A stretch of 64,000 nucleotides of DNA from Nissolia schottii (GCA_003254905.1 QANU01034852.1:94079-158078); one strand, 5' to 3'; shown: positions 1-13,071, numbered from the stretch's first letter. Notes: generated by a model from the sequence alone, not told the origin. Numbers and translations are program-made.

Positions 1-567
1 TTTGTTCATGTGTTTGATAGTGTTTGTTTCTTTGTTTTGTGTGTGCGCGAACACGAGTGTATTTAATATTACTCGTTTATGTGTTTGATAATGTTAGTTT
101 CTCTATTTTTGTAATATTTGTTTCTCTGTTTAGTGTAGCTATTAATTGTTAAAAACGAGCGGGTCGGGTTGAAAAAGAAAACACCCAAACCCGGCCGGTC
201 CATGGCACCTCTACCAACCAAGAGGCAATCTTTCACCATAATGTTGTTAGTTTCATCAGTCTCATTTAAGATAAAATAGAAATTTTAAATACATTAAAAA
301 TTAGTTAAAAACATACACAACCCCCAACGCTAGCCAGTCGGACTGGTTTGCTGGATTTTAACCAGTTCACACCGATTTTGACCAGTTTTCTAAAATTTGG
401 TTTTTGTGACCTTTTATACTGTGACGCCCGCACTGGCGGGTCCAGTTCGGTTCAGAACATGGATACAAGTAAACAAACCTAAGCTAAAGGGTTTGCTGGG
501 TTAGGAAATAATAGATCAGGCTCCAAAGAGTAAAAGCAGTGGCTGGTACTAAATACTAGTAGTATAC
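1..567 (-). other. Intronic sequence of the ORP gene
   Basis: The exon ending at 568 is followed on the minus strand by a clean GT donor (567-566), and the ORD domain is unfinished, so this stretch should be intron. I see no further exon in it. It is AT-rich apart from a short G/C-rich patch at 150-205. Confidence 0.7.
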
Positions 568-3500
568 CTGACGAGGATTTCGGTCCAGAATCGTCTGTTC
601 TTTGAACTTGAGTCTGCATGAATATTGACGATTGCCACGTATGTCCATGTTGCCATGATGATCACAATATATTTTGCCAAGGATAAGATTATAAATTGTG
701 GTCGTGACCTATATTATATAACAATAAGTTAGATGCATATATGTATAATGAAAGACATATAACTTTAAAAGACAAATGTCACTAGTAAAACTGGACAGGT
801 ATATAGAGGCCATGCAAACAGAGTCCCTATTTATACCTTGCTCCACTGAAATATTTCACCATCATCAAACTCTAGGGTAAGAAGTCCCATCGGGTCAAGT
901 TGAATTGACCTTCCCCAAAACTTTGAACGGATGTTGCTGTCAGCCCAAAACTTCCATCCTCTACCTTCACAGTGGCAGGCAACTACAGTTGGATGATGAC
1001 TGACCTGTTTCACACATAATTATTGTGAGTAAACATCATATATATATATTTGCAAACTTATATGCGTATGATGATGTATGCGCAGTTGAGCGTATGATAA
1101 GATCACTATCTTTGGGCCTAAAAACATTTAGGAAATTTTGTTTACTCCAATATCATTAGAATAAAACATAACCATTATTCTTCAATATCAATAGAATAAC
1201 ATAACGGTAGCTTTGTACTTTCGTCCCACTTCTCAATAAGTTAACTAGTTGCTTTATATTATGTTTATCTGAGAAATGTCATATGAAAGTAATGTTAGAA
1301 ATTTCACTAACATTTTGCACGAGAAATATCCCCAGTTTAGTCCTTCATTAACTGTTTAGTTCATGTTGAAGTTCAACATTGTGATTGACGTTAGTCCTTG
1401 AAATGACGTTGGACTAACTTGAATCTTGCACGTTTTTTAACTTCAGGAAACAAATTATAAATTTAAAAAATTAAAGTGAAGTACACATACTACTTCAAAG
1501 ATCGTTACCAAAAAAAAAAAATGCTACCTCAAATATTAAAATGAACATTTCCAAAGTTGAGTTATAAACATCCAATCCAAAACTCGACCACAAGTCATTT
1601 ATGGTTAGCAATTTTTAGCACGAGAAAAATACCACTGCTGCATAACAGCCTATATCTCAGCCAAATATCTGCATCATAAACAAGGTACTAACCTTCTCAG
1701 AAAAGAAGCGAAGTCCTTTATCAGGATAGTCAGCTTCATAAGTTTCCCCTAACAAAGGATTAAAGGGTTTACAGTGCCGACCTTCAGATGATGCATATCC
1801 AGAAATAGCAAACGCAGCAACATTTAGTGCCCGGAGGAGACTGTTTCCCTGAAAAGAAAATTCATAGGGTTAGAGGGTCACATACAATATCATTAAAGAG
1901 ATTAATTTTAATACATTCTCATATATTAAATAATTTTACACTATCATCTAATCATATTTTATCAAAGGAAAGACTTTTGAGGTAGTGAGTGTGACCACTT
2001 CGACTGATATGACAAATATATGATTAATAAGGGTTGATGCGGGTTGGATTGGGTGTTATTTCTTCCCAACCCGCTCATTTAAACAATGGGTTGAGTTGGA
2101 TCAGATTGAGCAAATATTAACAACTTTCATAAGTCCTAAAAACTTTTAAGCAAGCATACATAAGTCCTAATAGCATTCAAGAAAGCATACATAATTCCTA
2201 AAAACATAGCAAACAAGATTAATCGGTGGAAATCGGTGTCATCACATATAGTATATGAATTGACATAATTATTGACTTCACTCTCAATCTTTTTAAGATA
2301 TTCACTATCACCTAAACAATCCAATGGATTTTAATCTTAATAGTCTGTTAGATCCTTCCATTGATTTCTCACCTCTATTCTCTTTAGTCACTTTCTCAAT
2401 GTGACCACAACAGCAACACATAAATACAATGGTAGCTTTTTTTCTAAAATAATCATTTAAGCCCAATGAATATTATTAAGATACGGTTTATTTCAAAAAC
2501 CATGTGAAACAAATAGGACATTTTTAATGGTTCAATTTGTGATGATCATTCTCTCACTAATGTAACTGAAGAATTAAAAAAAAAAACTATTCATTATGCC
2601 ATACAAAGCTATTACCAATAATGCAAGTTGAAGGACGATAGATACAATCCATTATGCTTTATAAGTATTTGACACAACATATAAGTGAAAGAAAAATTCA
2701 TTTACCAAATGAACAGTAAAAAATATGTATATAGCAACACTTGTTTGAATATGTATTGTTTACACTACAAGAAAAGAGAATGGCACAACCAAGAGCAAGA
2801 TCTTACTGATTTTCCATAGTCGTAAGCTCGATCCAGAAGATAAGAGTACTCCAAGTCCTCAAAGCACTTCTGAAGTGATGATATCGGCTCATTAAAGTAA
2901 ACAGGAAGACAAACTCTCGTGAGATCTTTGCCCACATTGTCTTTGATCATTGACCAAAGACTAACACCCTTCTCTTTCTCCACAGGAACTGGAAGCTTTT
3001 TTCGCCTTGCTACCCGAGGGTACCCGAAGTTAGAGATCGCCTTCTCAACATGAATGTTATCCATTTCAGTGCATTGTGTGTTAGCTTCTTTAGATTTGTT
3101 TACTTGATCTGTAAAGTCCTCTCTAGTATCATAATACGAGATATCATCTTCATCTGACACCTCCTCCAACTCCTGTTTCTCAATATCATCGGATGATTCA
3201 GTTGTACTACATTCTGAAAACCAAAAGTAAATGTGAAAAATAGAGCTACATTTTGAAAGGATGAGATTATATAAATATTGAAGGTTGCAGACAGATTCAA
3301 TGTAAGAAAATTTACCCAGACATATACTTCCAGAGTTATCAGAGGACAAAATGCCATTTGAATTTGATACATGTAGACAGCAATTAGTACATATGATCAT
3401 TACGATATCCAAAGAGGAGACATCAATGAACATGGCATGTCCTTTATGTCTTTTTCATTTTTCTTCTTTTTTTTTTGGTTAAATGAATCAAAAAATGAGT

Positions 3501-6294
3501 GAACCATGTACCTCAATACATTAATTGCATGAAAAATAAATTATGTACAACCTATTGCCTTTCAAATGATATTAAGCAAAATAATTTCCATAAGTCAAGG
3601 AAAGTTTGTGCAAACAAAATGATGTCAGCAATATTCTTCATGTTCATATAGGACAGAACTTTAGGCCCCTAAGCTGACAATCCAGACAACAAAGATTCCG
3701 AATACAACCACTAGCTTAATACGTTAACAAGAAAAAGAAAACTCATAGCATAAGTATAATTGTAATGAGAAGCAAAAGTGCATTTATAGTAGTACCACTA
3801 TATTTTCCGCGCCCTAGACTTGAAAATTCATTCTTTGTTAATTGGTATTCACCGTCATGTATGGCAGAGGTATCAGGTTCAATATTAGCTGCCTGTTTAT
3901 AATCAATAACAAAGATTAGCATAATTAGTTGCATAGAAAGAAACAAAAGCTTCCAAATCTATATACTAAAAAAAGAATTGCTCACATGCAGAAAGCAGCA
4001 TACTGAAAAGATCGACAAAGAATACATATGGAAAACGGGATTTTTTTTGTGTGGGGGGGTGGGGGCGAACAATTGTGGGTCTAAAAACAAAATAACATCA
4101 AACAAAGTCGCCAAATGACATGAATATTGGGAAAAACGGATCAGCCAAAACCCAAAAAATGACCAAATCCACCAAACATGTCATGTGGTCTAACACAAGC
4201 AAATTGACCTAGTAATTGTTTCTATTAATACAACAATACCACTTTAGTCTGAATAGCACCAGTACAAGTTAGTATATCTTATCTCATCATATGATTCTAG
4301 AGCCACATAAATTTTAAACGACTATGCATCCATGTGTTTTACAAAATGAGGAGTACGGGTTAACAACATTATGCCATAATGTATTGATACAGAAATACGG
4401 CAAATTCATGACAATAACCGGCAGTCCAGAGTAAGAACTCAAACCAGTAATAAACTTTTATATTCTTGTATTGAAAATTTGAAACTATATGTCCAAATTC
4501 CAAGGCAGAATTATGAGCATTGTGCAAAGACCAAAAAGCAAGAGTTATACAACTTCTACCATTTGTTAAAAATCTCATACATATTGGAAGAAAGCTTAGT
4601 AAAACTGTCAAATTAAAATTAATTTTGCCGAGCCAAAATGAAAGTTGGAAACATAGCAAACGAAAATGTAGTTTCTATGTTCATTTTCTGTTTCCAATAA
4701 AAATTTTAAATTTTCAAAATTTTATGGAAAAAAAAATGTAAACAAAGAAATAAAAACATAAAATTAAAAAAATTAAAACAGAAACCAAACACGAACTATT
4801 CAAGTTTAAATTTTAAAGTAGGGAAAGCTGAAGCTTTAGAAACAATGTTCATCACTTGGAAATACGAATAACGAAAAGCAGATGTATGACAATTGACAAG
4901 AAACTTCTAGCGTTTTATGCAAATAATTTCAGTGAACGCTTTTGCCAAGCTGGTCCATTACTGATCCCCCAAGTTCTCACCCACCATTAAAAAAAGGAAA
5001 AAGAAAATATAACAATTACTTCAGAAAACATTTCCAAGCAAACATACAAATCAAATCAATCGTCACAAGCATTCCCAAAAGGTAAAATCAAAGCATTACA
5101 AAATAACTAAGAAATTACCTCCAACTGCCTTATTGTATCAAGCAAATTCAGTCGTTCCTGGCACAGTACCTTGAGTTGGCCTTGCAATTCGGAGAACTCG
5201 GCGAGCATGATTTGCTCGCAATCCTTCACGAGGCTCTCGCTGGTACCTTCTTCGAGTAACCGTTTCTTGAGCCTCTCGGTCGACACAGACACGTGATTGG
5301 GCGCGAGAGAGAGGCGAAGCTGGTCACTGAGGGGTCTCAGCGGGTACAAGCCACGGGTTTGGACCAAAGCTTGAATCCACGCCACCCGGTCCTTCCTCGA
5401 ATCGGTTCTCAGATGGAGCGTCTTCGTTGCCGTGAAGATGTAGAATTTCCTGTCATCAGACTTGCTCTCTCTGAATGACGAGATCTGTTGAAACAAATTC
5501 AGATTAATCCAATTAATTAATGACGTAACAAATTGAAGTATTTGTTCGCGAGACAAATAAAAAGTTGGAGCAATTAATTTTATCAAACACTGCAGCAAGT
5601 GTCGACTACTTCTAGAAGGATAATTGAGCATATGCCCGCGTGATGAGTGTGAGTGATTTTTAAAACACTGTTATGAGGAGTGGCTGGTGGGGGAAGAGAG
5701 AGCCCACCTTGAGAAAACAAAGTTGCAAAGAAAGGAAAAGGCTTGAAAACGAAATTGCCTCACCGAGCTATCTATGATGATGGAAACTACTACAAGGCTT
5801 GAATGATTCCAGATACAACTTACAATGTGATGGGTGATGTGAAAACAACATAAGAAAAAAGGAAAAAAAAAATGATACTTACTGTCTCCAACTTTCTTTT
5901 GCTTTCACCTTTTTATCCGGACGAAGGAGACTAGTTCTACAAAATTGTCCTTAAACAGTAGGACTGTAGTAGGAGCACTAATTTTTTAAAAAACAAAAAA
6001 TAAAATAAAATATTTAAGCATTATATTGAACAGGAAGATGCCCCACCTCCAAGGTGCCCACCCCCCAAAACACACATTTCTGTTGACAAAGACAAAAGAT
6101 GGTCATTCGCATACGTTTTCACTTTTCTATTTCTAACTAATTATATTATAAATAAATAAAAATCAATAACTGAAAAATCTTTTTCCCACTTTTAAAGCTT
6201 GCTTTAAGTTACGTCGAGGCATTTTAACTTTACTAATGTAGTGATTAACTAAGAAAAACTCACACTCACATCATCACACACTCGAGGGAGAGAA

Positions 6295-6325
<31 letters not shown>

Positions 6326-8077
6326 TAATAATAATAATAAGAAGTAAAAATACACACAAAGTCCAACATCCCTAATTTTACCTTTTCTCCTTCGATCACC
6401 ACGACACCACCGCACTCTTAACATTTGTTTTTTTTTTTTCCTGCTCTATAAAGTAACGCCTTCAACTTCCAGTCTTCTATTGCCGTTATGGAAAAAGCGT
6501 AAACAAAAATGCCAAAAAGAATACGCCACCGTCCACACACTTACCGAACTCTGAATGGCAGCAAGCCAAAGCCCCAAGCCAATTACCGAAAAGCCCTCAA
6601 AATGAGATTGAAATTTGTTGCGTGAATCATTTTTTATTCTGAAAGAAAAAATAAAAATCCTCTGGATTTCACTAATTTAGGCTGAAATGGCAAGTAATAA
6701 GGTTGGGATTTGCAGAAAATATGGGGTTGCCGAGGAGAAAAAAGGGAGAGAAGGGTGAAAATAGTAGAAGCAGCAGCAAAAGTTTTATTGAGAGGTGAGG
6801 AGAAGCATATGAAGAAGAGAAATCGAAATTCCAACCAATGCGGATGAAGGGAGTGCAGAGGCAGAGAGATGATGTGACCGCAAGTAAATGCCATAGGGGC
6901 TGATGCATAGTAGGCTATCCCTACCCTCCTCAGCCACCTGTTGATGTGACCCACTATACATTAACAACCAGTTAAAACTGTAAAAACTTAATAAAAGTTT
7001 GGGGATTTTGAAATGCAAATCACACGAAAAACCAGATGAGAGAGAGTGAAGCCACACACACATTAGTAGCAGTGAGAGTGAAATGAAGGAAAATTTGCCT
7101 GGCAAATCTTGGTAGAAACCCCCGGTTTTCCACATTACTCGTCGGGCATCAAGGCCTTGTGTTTTTTTTTCCACCTTCAATCCTTCCCCCTTTTTATTAA
7201 CTTTTTACCACTGGCAGAAGAACAATCTAAATCTGAATCACGATGATAATTTTCACGGCTACCACCAAAAAAGATCAATGAAATCGTGTATAATACACAA
7301 CACACCTTAGTTTTTTATTCTTTAATTATATTCATATTAAAGGGGAAAAAAGAAAGGAACATTTGATGTGGTGTATTTTTTTTTATTTTTAAAATAAAAG
7401 AAAATGTTGCCTCTACAGGAAAGTTGCAGTGAGGTAGCGCCAAAACGGTGAACACGACACTGCTAAACCAAGACCAACACCTGACCCACAGTGTTAACGG
7501 GCGTTTCAGATCACCACTCAACCCCTTTATCATTTCAAAATTTCTCTCAATCAATCACACACAATAATAATTATAATAATAAATAAATAAGGTAGATGAA
7601 CTAATAACGTCAAATATGCATATGCTATGCCTCTTGAGATCAATTAGTTATGATTTTTTTTACCTTAAGATGGACGACGCCGGGAGAAGAGGGCGGTTTG
7701 TGGCTCTTGCGGCGGACGTTGGCGGAGGCGTCCCGGTCCATCCTGGCGAGGCGATTGGCGGAGACCTCGCCGATGAGGCGGACGTCGTCGAGCGGAGGCA
7801 GGAGGTTGAGGTTCTCCGGCCACCGGATCTTGGCGTAGGAGAGGACGCCGTTGCGGAGGAGGAACCACCGGGATCTCCATCCCTTGCCGTAATTGGTCCA
7901 CTTGTACAGCACGCCAGCCACCGTCTCCTCCGGTCCCCTGCCGCCGTCAGATCCGCACGCCGCGAAACTCGCCGGGAGGCTCCTCGTCCTGGAGAGCGCC
8001 GCCGCGTCAGCCGGCTCCGGCGAGTGGCACCCGCTGATCCCCGGACTCTCCAGGGAGATGCAGCACAACGGGTGCAT
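568..8077 (-). CDS. ORP1: Oxysterol-binding protein-related protein, ORP1/ORP2 clade (PH + ORD), 3' end outside window
   Basis: Lipid-transfer protein expected to move sterols or phosphoinositides at ER contact sites. Seven exons read with GT-AG borders: 8077-7664, 5484-5119, 3892-3796, 3213-2807, 1848-1693, 1004-837 and 708-568, giving about 583 residues in one frame. Full plant ORP1 proteins are roughly 800 residues, so about 200 C-terminal residues lie left of the window. A PH domain spans about residues 54-181 ([20 protein letters not shown], then [16 protein letters not shown]). A coiled-coil-like segment follows to about 260, then an acidic linker with DISYYDTRE (FFAT-like), then the lipid-binding ORD from about 375 ([32 protein letters not shown]). 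The family signature reads EKVSHHPT, with T where many members have P. I chose the start at 8077 (MHPLCC) because plant relatives begin this way; an in-frame ATG at 8092 would add five residues. The orthology call comes from recalled Arabidopsis ORP1 sequence and has not been searched. Confidence 0.93.
6295..6341. repeat. (TAA)n microsatellite in ORP intron 1
   Basis: Near-perfect run of AAT/TAA trinucleotides with one interruption, inside the long first intron (5485-7663). The same intron holds no exon I can recognise. Confidence 0.9.
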
Positions 8078-8660
8078 TTCCTTCACTCTCATTATTGTTA
8101 ATCGCTCCCTTAATCGCCAAAATCACTTTCTTTTTTCTCTCTTTTATCAATTTTTCTCTGCTATTTGGCGTTTGATTCAGTTCTTCATTGGAACCGTAGC
8201 TAGCTGCATTGAGGTGAATGAAATGATTTAGGGTTCTTAAAGAGAAAAAAAAATTGAATAGCTAGCTTGGGGAGTGGTAATGGGAGAGCTCTGAAACTGA
8301 GAGAGGAGTAGATCGAAGATTAATTTAATAGGAGGAGGAGATGAGAAGCGAGGAATGAGGAAGATGCATTGATTAAATAAATAAATGTAAAAATTACTAC
8401 TAGTGCTACTAGTAGTGCTAATACTTGTGTATTATAGTAAATTAGTAGTGTTTAATAATAATAATAATAATAACCATAAAAGGGTTTTATTTTTTGAAGT
8501 ATAAAAAAGAAAAAGAGGTTGTGTGTGCTTTCAGTTTGTTGTGGTGTTGGTGAATAAAATTTTGTTTTGGGAGGATGAGATACAAGTAGAGGGATGGATA
8601 TATATATAGAGAGAGAGAGAGAGAGGTATGGAGAAACCGAGGGTAATGTGCTGTGCAGCT
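8078..8660 (-). promoter_or_regulatory. Candidate 5' UTR and core promoter of the ORP gene
   Basis: Reading toward the gene on the minus strand, a CT dinucleotide run (8626-8609) is followed by TATATATATA (8608-8599). A TATA element there would put transcription start near 8570 and leave a 5' UTR of up to about 490 bases before the ATG at 8077. CT runs next to plant transcription starts are common. The start site is inference; no transcript evidence is available. Confidence 0.4.
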
Positions 8661-10423
8661 GATGGTAATAAAGGGGGTGGGTAGAATGGTAATTAAATTT
8701 GACTAAGGGTGGGTGTTCAATTGTTCAAAGGCTAAAATTTGAATGAAACATGCAACCCAGTTTCGGTTTCGGCTTGTTTGATGTTTCCTTCTTCCTCTCA
8801 ACGATAGTTTGTGTTGCTTGGTCAGCTGGTGTTCCGTTATTCTCTTTTTCTTTTTTTTTTCTTTTTTTCCTTTCCGTGTTAGGTTTATTCATTTAACATT
8901 TTTCAATTGGTGGGGCATCTATGGATGAAACTTTGTTTTGAATATGGTTATATTTTTCCGGAAAAAAAATAATATATATACACACACATGTATTCAAATG
9001 AAATATTATAAAATTTGGAATTAAATATATTTTTAATTTTTAAAAAATTATAAATTTGTGTTTTATTTTTAAAAAAATTTGTCAGCACCTATTTTTTAAC
9101 AAATTTTTTTAAAAATAAAATACAAAAATTATAATTTTTTAAATAATAAAAACATATTTAACCCAAAAATTTTATAAGAAGCTTATTTATTTTAAGAATT
9201 TGTGTTATAAAATACATCTTTTTAATAAATTTTAACATATATTTCTTTTTAATTTCTTTCTTTCTTTTTTGGTTACATTTTTTCTTTTTCTACTAAGGAA
9301 GTAGAGGAGGGAAATGGAAGTCGAACATCGGACTTTTAACTTAACAAGGTGCAGGAGAAACCTTGAGGTCAATTGCATATATCTTAATTTATTTTTTTTA
9401 CAAAGACAGAAATTTTATATTCATTTATTAAAATGAGAAACAAACATTTATAGGTCTCTGAGAACCTCAGCAAATAGGAGAAGGTGAAGAAATCCCAAAT
9501 ATTGCATAAGTCAAGAAAGATATAAGGATTCGTAAGGAAATTCTAAACTCAGGAAGAGAAATTGTAAAAAGGATTGACAAAAAAGATTCAAGTTTGGAAA
9601 CCTAAATCTACCTTTTAACTCCAACAGAGCTTTTCCTCTACTCCATTCATGGGGTTACCCGTCATCGTGTGCCTCTGTTTCCGTCGCCCCGTGCGTTTCC
9701 TCCATCGCCATCCGTTAGTGCATCCCCTCATCGCCTCTGTGCATTTATTTCGTCAGTGCCCCACGATAGCCTTAAAGCATTTCCTCTATCTCCCTTGTAC
9801 ATTCCTACGCTCTCGTCTGTTCGCTGGTCCTTGTTTATTGCCCCTCGTTCCCTTGTTTATTTCGATTTGCTTGAGGCTATGCGCTATTTGTTTCTGCTCA
9901 TGGTGGTTGTGCTGGCTCCTGTTTCAATTACACTATGGTTTCATAGCGAGATTGAAGACGAAGACTGTGTATATCGTGGGTCTTGCAGCTGATTTGTGGT
10001 TGTCATGATTTTATCGCGAGTTTGAAAAAATGGGGGCCGTGTATGTCATTTGTTGATTGGTAGGTGATTTTCGTGTGTTTGACTTACTAATCCTTTGTTT
10101 TGTTTCTTTTTCCGTTCCAGTCAACAAGAGAAACAATGGTGGAAGGGTTAGAGGAAAGTGACGAACAGCGATGGTGGGGAGATCCTGTCACCCAGCCAAT
10201 TTACCCGAGATGGCTCCTTCAAAGCATTTAGGTGTTCATTATGGTTGGTACCCGCATGTATCTTTCTTACTATGAAATAATGTATATTTACTATATTTCA
10301 GGATTTTTACATATTGGCATTCTCAATTTGACTTCAATTTGATCTTGATAAAAATTTTGACATCAATTTAGTTTTGACATTTTAAAATTTGATATCAAAT
10401 AGATTAATATCATCAAATTTATT
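8661..10423. other. Intergenic spacer, unrecognised
   Basis: AT-rich in 8900-9440. A run near 9390-9430 reads, on the minus strand, like the A-rich 3' tail of a LINE, but no coding sequence is attached. At 9640-10010 the base composition shifts to G/C-rich and two overlapping plus-strand open frames (9649-10008 and 9669-9992) run through it. Neither resembles a family I know and they are probably chance frames. Confidence 0.5.
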
Positions 10424-10428
10424 ATTTC

Positions 10429-11282
10429 TGTTAAACATACGAGTTAAATGGCCACGAAAAATACAAGAAATAGATAAGGAGCAGAAAAATAACAGTGTTA
10501 TATTATAAGAGTTGCGTCTCTACTTATAGGCTAGGAACATAAAGACAAAATCAATTTAAATGTTAAACTAAATTAGTTTAAATCAATCAAAGATATAACA
10601 CTGATTCTATTTTATTTTAATAGATATTCTAACATCCTCTCTCAAGCTAAAGTTCCTCGAGCTTTAAGCTTGTCAACAGCGGGAGGTTGTGTAGAGGTAG
10701 CGATAGGCAACATCAGGGACTGCACAGAGGCAGCAATTGGCAACATCGAGGCTGCACACAGGCAGTGATAGGCAACATCAAGGGTTGCGTAGAGGCAACG
10801 ATAGGCAACATCGAACTGCACAGAGGCAGCAAAGGCAACAACAAGTCAGGAAGTGACAACCACAGTGATGATGGTCGTGTAGTTAACTAGGGTCGGGAGG
10901 CAATGAACAAAAAGGGCATATTGGAGAGCTTTACGGAGAATGACAAAAGAGAATTTTTGTAGAAAGTAGAGAGCCTAAGCTCTGAGGTAGCGGAAACGAA
11001 AAGATGACTCATGAAGGGTGTCATGGCTCTGATACCATGCTAAATATCTTGAATAAACAAGTTAAAGGGGCACGAAAAATACAAGAAATAGACAGGGAGC
11101 AGAAAAATAACGGTGTTATATTATCAGAGTTGTGTCACTTATAATGAAATAAAGCCTTTTTATAGGCTAGGAACATAATCAGAAATATAAAGATAAAATC
11201 AATTTAAATGTTAAACTAAATCAATTTAAATCAATAAAAAATATAACGTTGATTTTATTTTATTTTAATAAATATTCTAACA
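10429..11282 (-). mobile_element. Complete TRIM-like miniature LTR retrotransposon
   Basis: Two similar direct repeats flank a short internal region: the LTR copies are 10429-10634 (206 bp) and 11038-11282 (245 bp). Read on the minus strand, the LTR starts TGTTAGAATAT and ends AGCA or AACA. Immediately inside the right LTR is TGGTATCAGAGCC (11037-11025), the initiator-Met tRNA primer-binding site used by Ty1/copia-type elements. Immediately before the left LTR is a purine tract ending GAGAGAGGA (10652-10635). The 5-bp direct duplication ATTTC occurs at both borders (10424-10428 and 11283-11287). The interior, about 400 bp, encodes no retroelement protein, so mobilisation would depend on another element. 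The left LTR lacks about 10 bases near its outer end and other indels separate the two copies, so the insertion is not recent. Confidence 0.9.
10684..10850. repeat. Degenerate ~33-bp tandem repeat inside the TRIM
   Basis: About five imperfect units built on GCAGAGGCAGCGATAGGCAA with varying spacers. A 67-codon open frame (10687-10890) exists only because the unit length is near a multiple of three; I do not call it a gene. Confidence 0.75.
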
Positions 11283-11287
11283 ATTTC

Positions 11288-11566
11288 AAAATTAAAAAGA
11301 AATTAAAAATAATTTAACAAACAAAAAGGATGAAAAGAAAACCTATTATGCCCCTCCCCCTTCCTCATCTATCCTGCCTTCTTCCCCATATCCCCAACCA
11401 GGGTGTTTCGTCACTAGGATCATCACCATGTTGCCCTCTATCCACAACTAACACATTGCGCTCACCAAGTTCTCTTCCCAAACTCAAGCATCCTGAGCTC
11501 ATCCGTAGGAGGACATACTTTTAACTAATTCCAGATATTCTGCAAACTAATATTAAACCACCCCAC
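11288..11566. other. Spacer between TRIM and copia remnant
   Basis: Includes a short plus-strand open frame at 11330-11524 rich in P, S and L that matches nothing I recognise. Confidence 0.4.
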
Positions 11567-12059
11567 TATTGGTATTTTTGGCTCATGTAAAAATTCCCCA
11601 ATTAAAAAATTATTTATTTTATTTTATTAGCTTTTATTTGGTGAGCAAGTCTAGCAACATGGAGGCCAATGATTAAGTAGCTATAAGATCAAAGCTATGG
11701 GTCAAGGACATACACACAAATAGCATTGTGGTGTGTTATGATTATTAGCAAGTGAGAGAGAGATTATTTCTATTTATGAGAGAAGGTGTACAAGGGATCT
11801 GGGTTGGGTTTGGGTTCAAACTTTCAGTATTCTTGTATGGTTAAATTATTTCTTTCATAGTGAAATAGGCTCCTATTGGTGGACGTAGACAGGATTTTGT
11901 TGAACCACGTTAATCTCTGTGTGTATTCTTCTGATTCTCTTTAATTTTTCTTTCCATTGTTTGTGCTTTATATTTTCACAAGAATCACTCGTGATTATTT
12001 GGGACCAATTCCGCTGTGCATTTTCCCAATCACTGGCATCAAAGCTACTTGACATCAGT

Positions 12060-12835
12060 TCTATGGAGAAAATCTGGTAGGCACAAGGTTGACAAATCTA
12101 AGCGAATTTGTTGTCGACAAATTTGATAGAAGGGGAATCTTTACTCTTTTGCAAAGAAGAGTGAAGGGCATCCTTATTCAACAAGGCTTGGCTCAGGCAT
12201 TGAAGGAAACAAAGGATAGAAAGTCAGAGAAGATGGCAGATGCATCTAAGAGGGATTAGGAAAAGCAAAGACAGATTTCAAGATCAAAGGAAAATGTTGT
12301 TCAATGTTATTCGTTGCAAAGAAGATAGTCAGATGAAAAGAGATTGTCCTCAGCCAAGTCAAAGGACAATGAACATGATCAGGTAAGCAATGTTAACACT
12401 ATAATGGATTATAGAGATCTCCTCACAATCTTCGAAGGTAAAATTGATTATTCTCAATATTGGATTATATATTCTAGTTTTCACAGTTTGGGCGGTGTGG
12501 ATTATGTCCTAAGTTTGCATAGGAATCTAATTTCCATTAGCCGGTTAGTCGCTAGTAGTTGTAGGGTCAATACTATTCAAAGTGAAGACTATAAAATCAC
12601 ACATGGCGTAACAGTCTTGATGAATGGAGAAGTAATCAATAGTATATATCGTCTGTTGGGTAAAACTGTTAAGGCCTCGAGGTATAGGAAACATGGTATA
12701 GGAAAAAATAGATGTCTATGTCGAAGTGGGGATGCAAAAGCTTGTGTATTCTTTCGAATTGCAGACGGATGTATAGAAAAAGGTCTTGCTGTTAGAGAGA
12801 TTGCTTCAAGACCAGTCTCTAAAGATGGATTGTAA
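12060..12835 (+). pseudogene. Copia gag / zinc-knuckle / protease-region remnant
   Basis: Plus-strand translation in shifting frames gives GILIQQGLAQAL (typical copia gag) from about 12165, remains of the knuckle-to-protease stretch near 12300-12480, and HRNLISISRL, matching the copia KRNLIS motif after the protease, near 12510. One open frame (12344-12835) covers the later part, but stops and shifts break the gag part and the protease active site is not intact. Not functional. Confidence 0.65.
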
Positions 12836-13071
12836 TTCAATCCAACTATTGTAGCCACACATGTTCATTCGCTGGGACATTTTGAATCAGGTGGAGCAAA
12901 TGATTGTTATTGATTCGGGTTGTGCATAGCTGGTACAGGTATAAGGGTTAATGATTATTTGTTTGTAGTATTAGCAAGCAAGGGTCTTCATGGTGAATCT
13001 TCATGAAGGTTGTTGATATTGACTGTGGTGTTAATTAAGGTGGAGTCGTGATGAATTTCCTAAATGGCGGG

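Noticed and set aside
2762..2776. CACTACAAGAAAA-like word beside ORP exon 4
   Set aside because: It resembles a CACTA end, but there is no inverted partner, subterminal repeat array or 3-bp duplication.
2765..3433. Possible extra ORP exon near 3313-3380 ([15 protein letters not shown] with a GTAAAT donor)
   Set aside because: No AG acceptor with a pyrimidine tract precedes it, and exons 3 and 4 join directly in phase ([13 protein letters not shown]) as in relatives.
7616..8231. Plus-strand open frames of 161, 62 and 112 codons
   Set aside because: They lie opposite ORP exon 1, which has a clear PH domain; the R/G/E-rich composition is that of a shadow frame.
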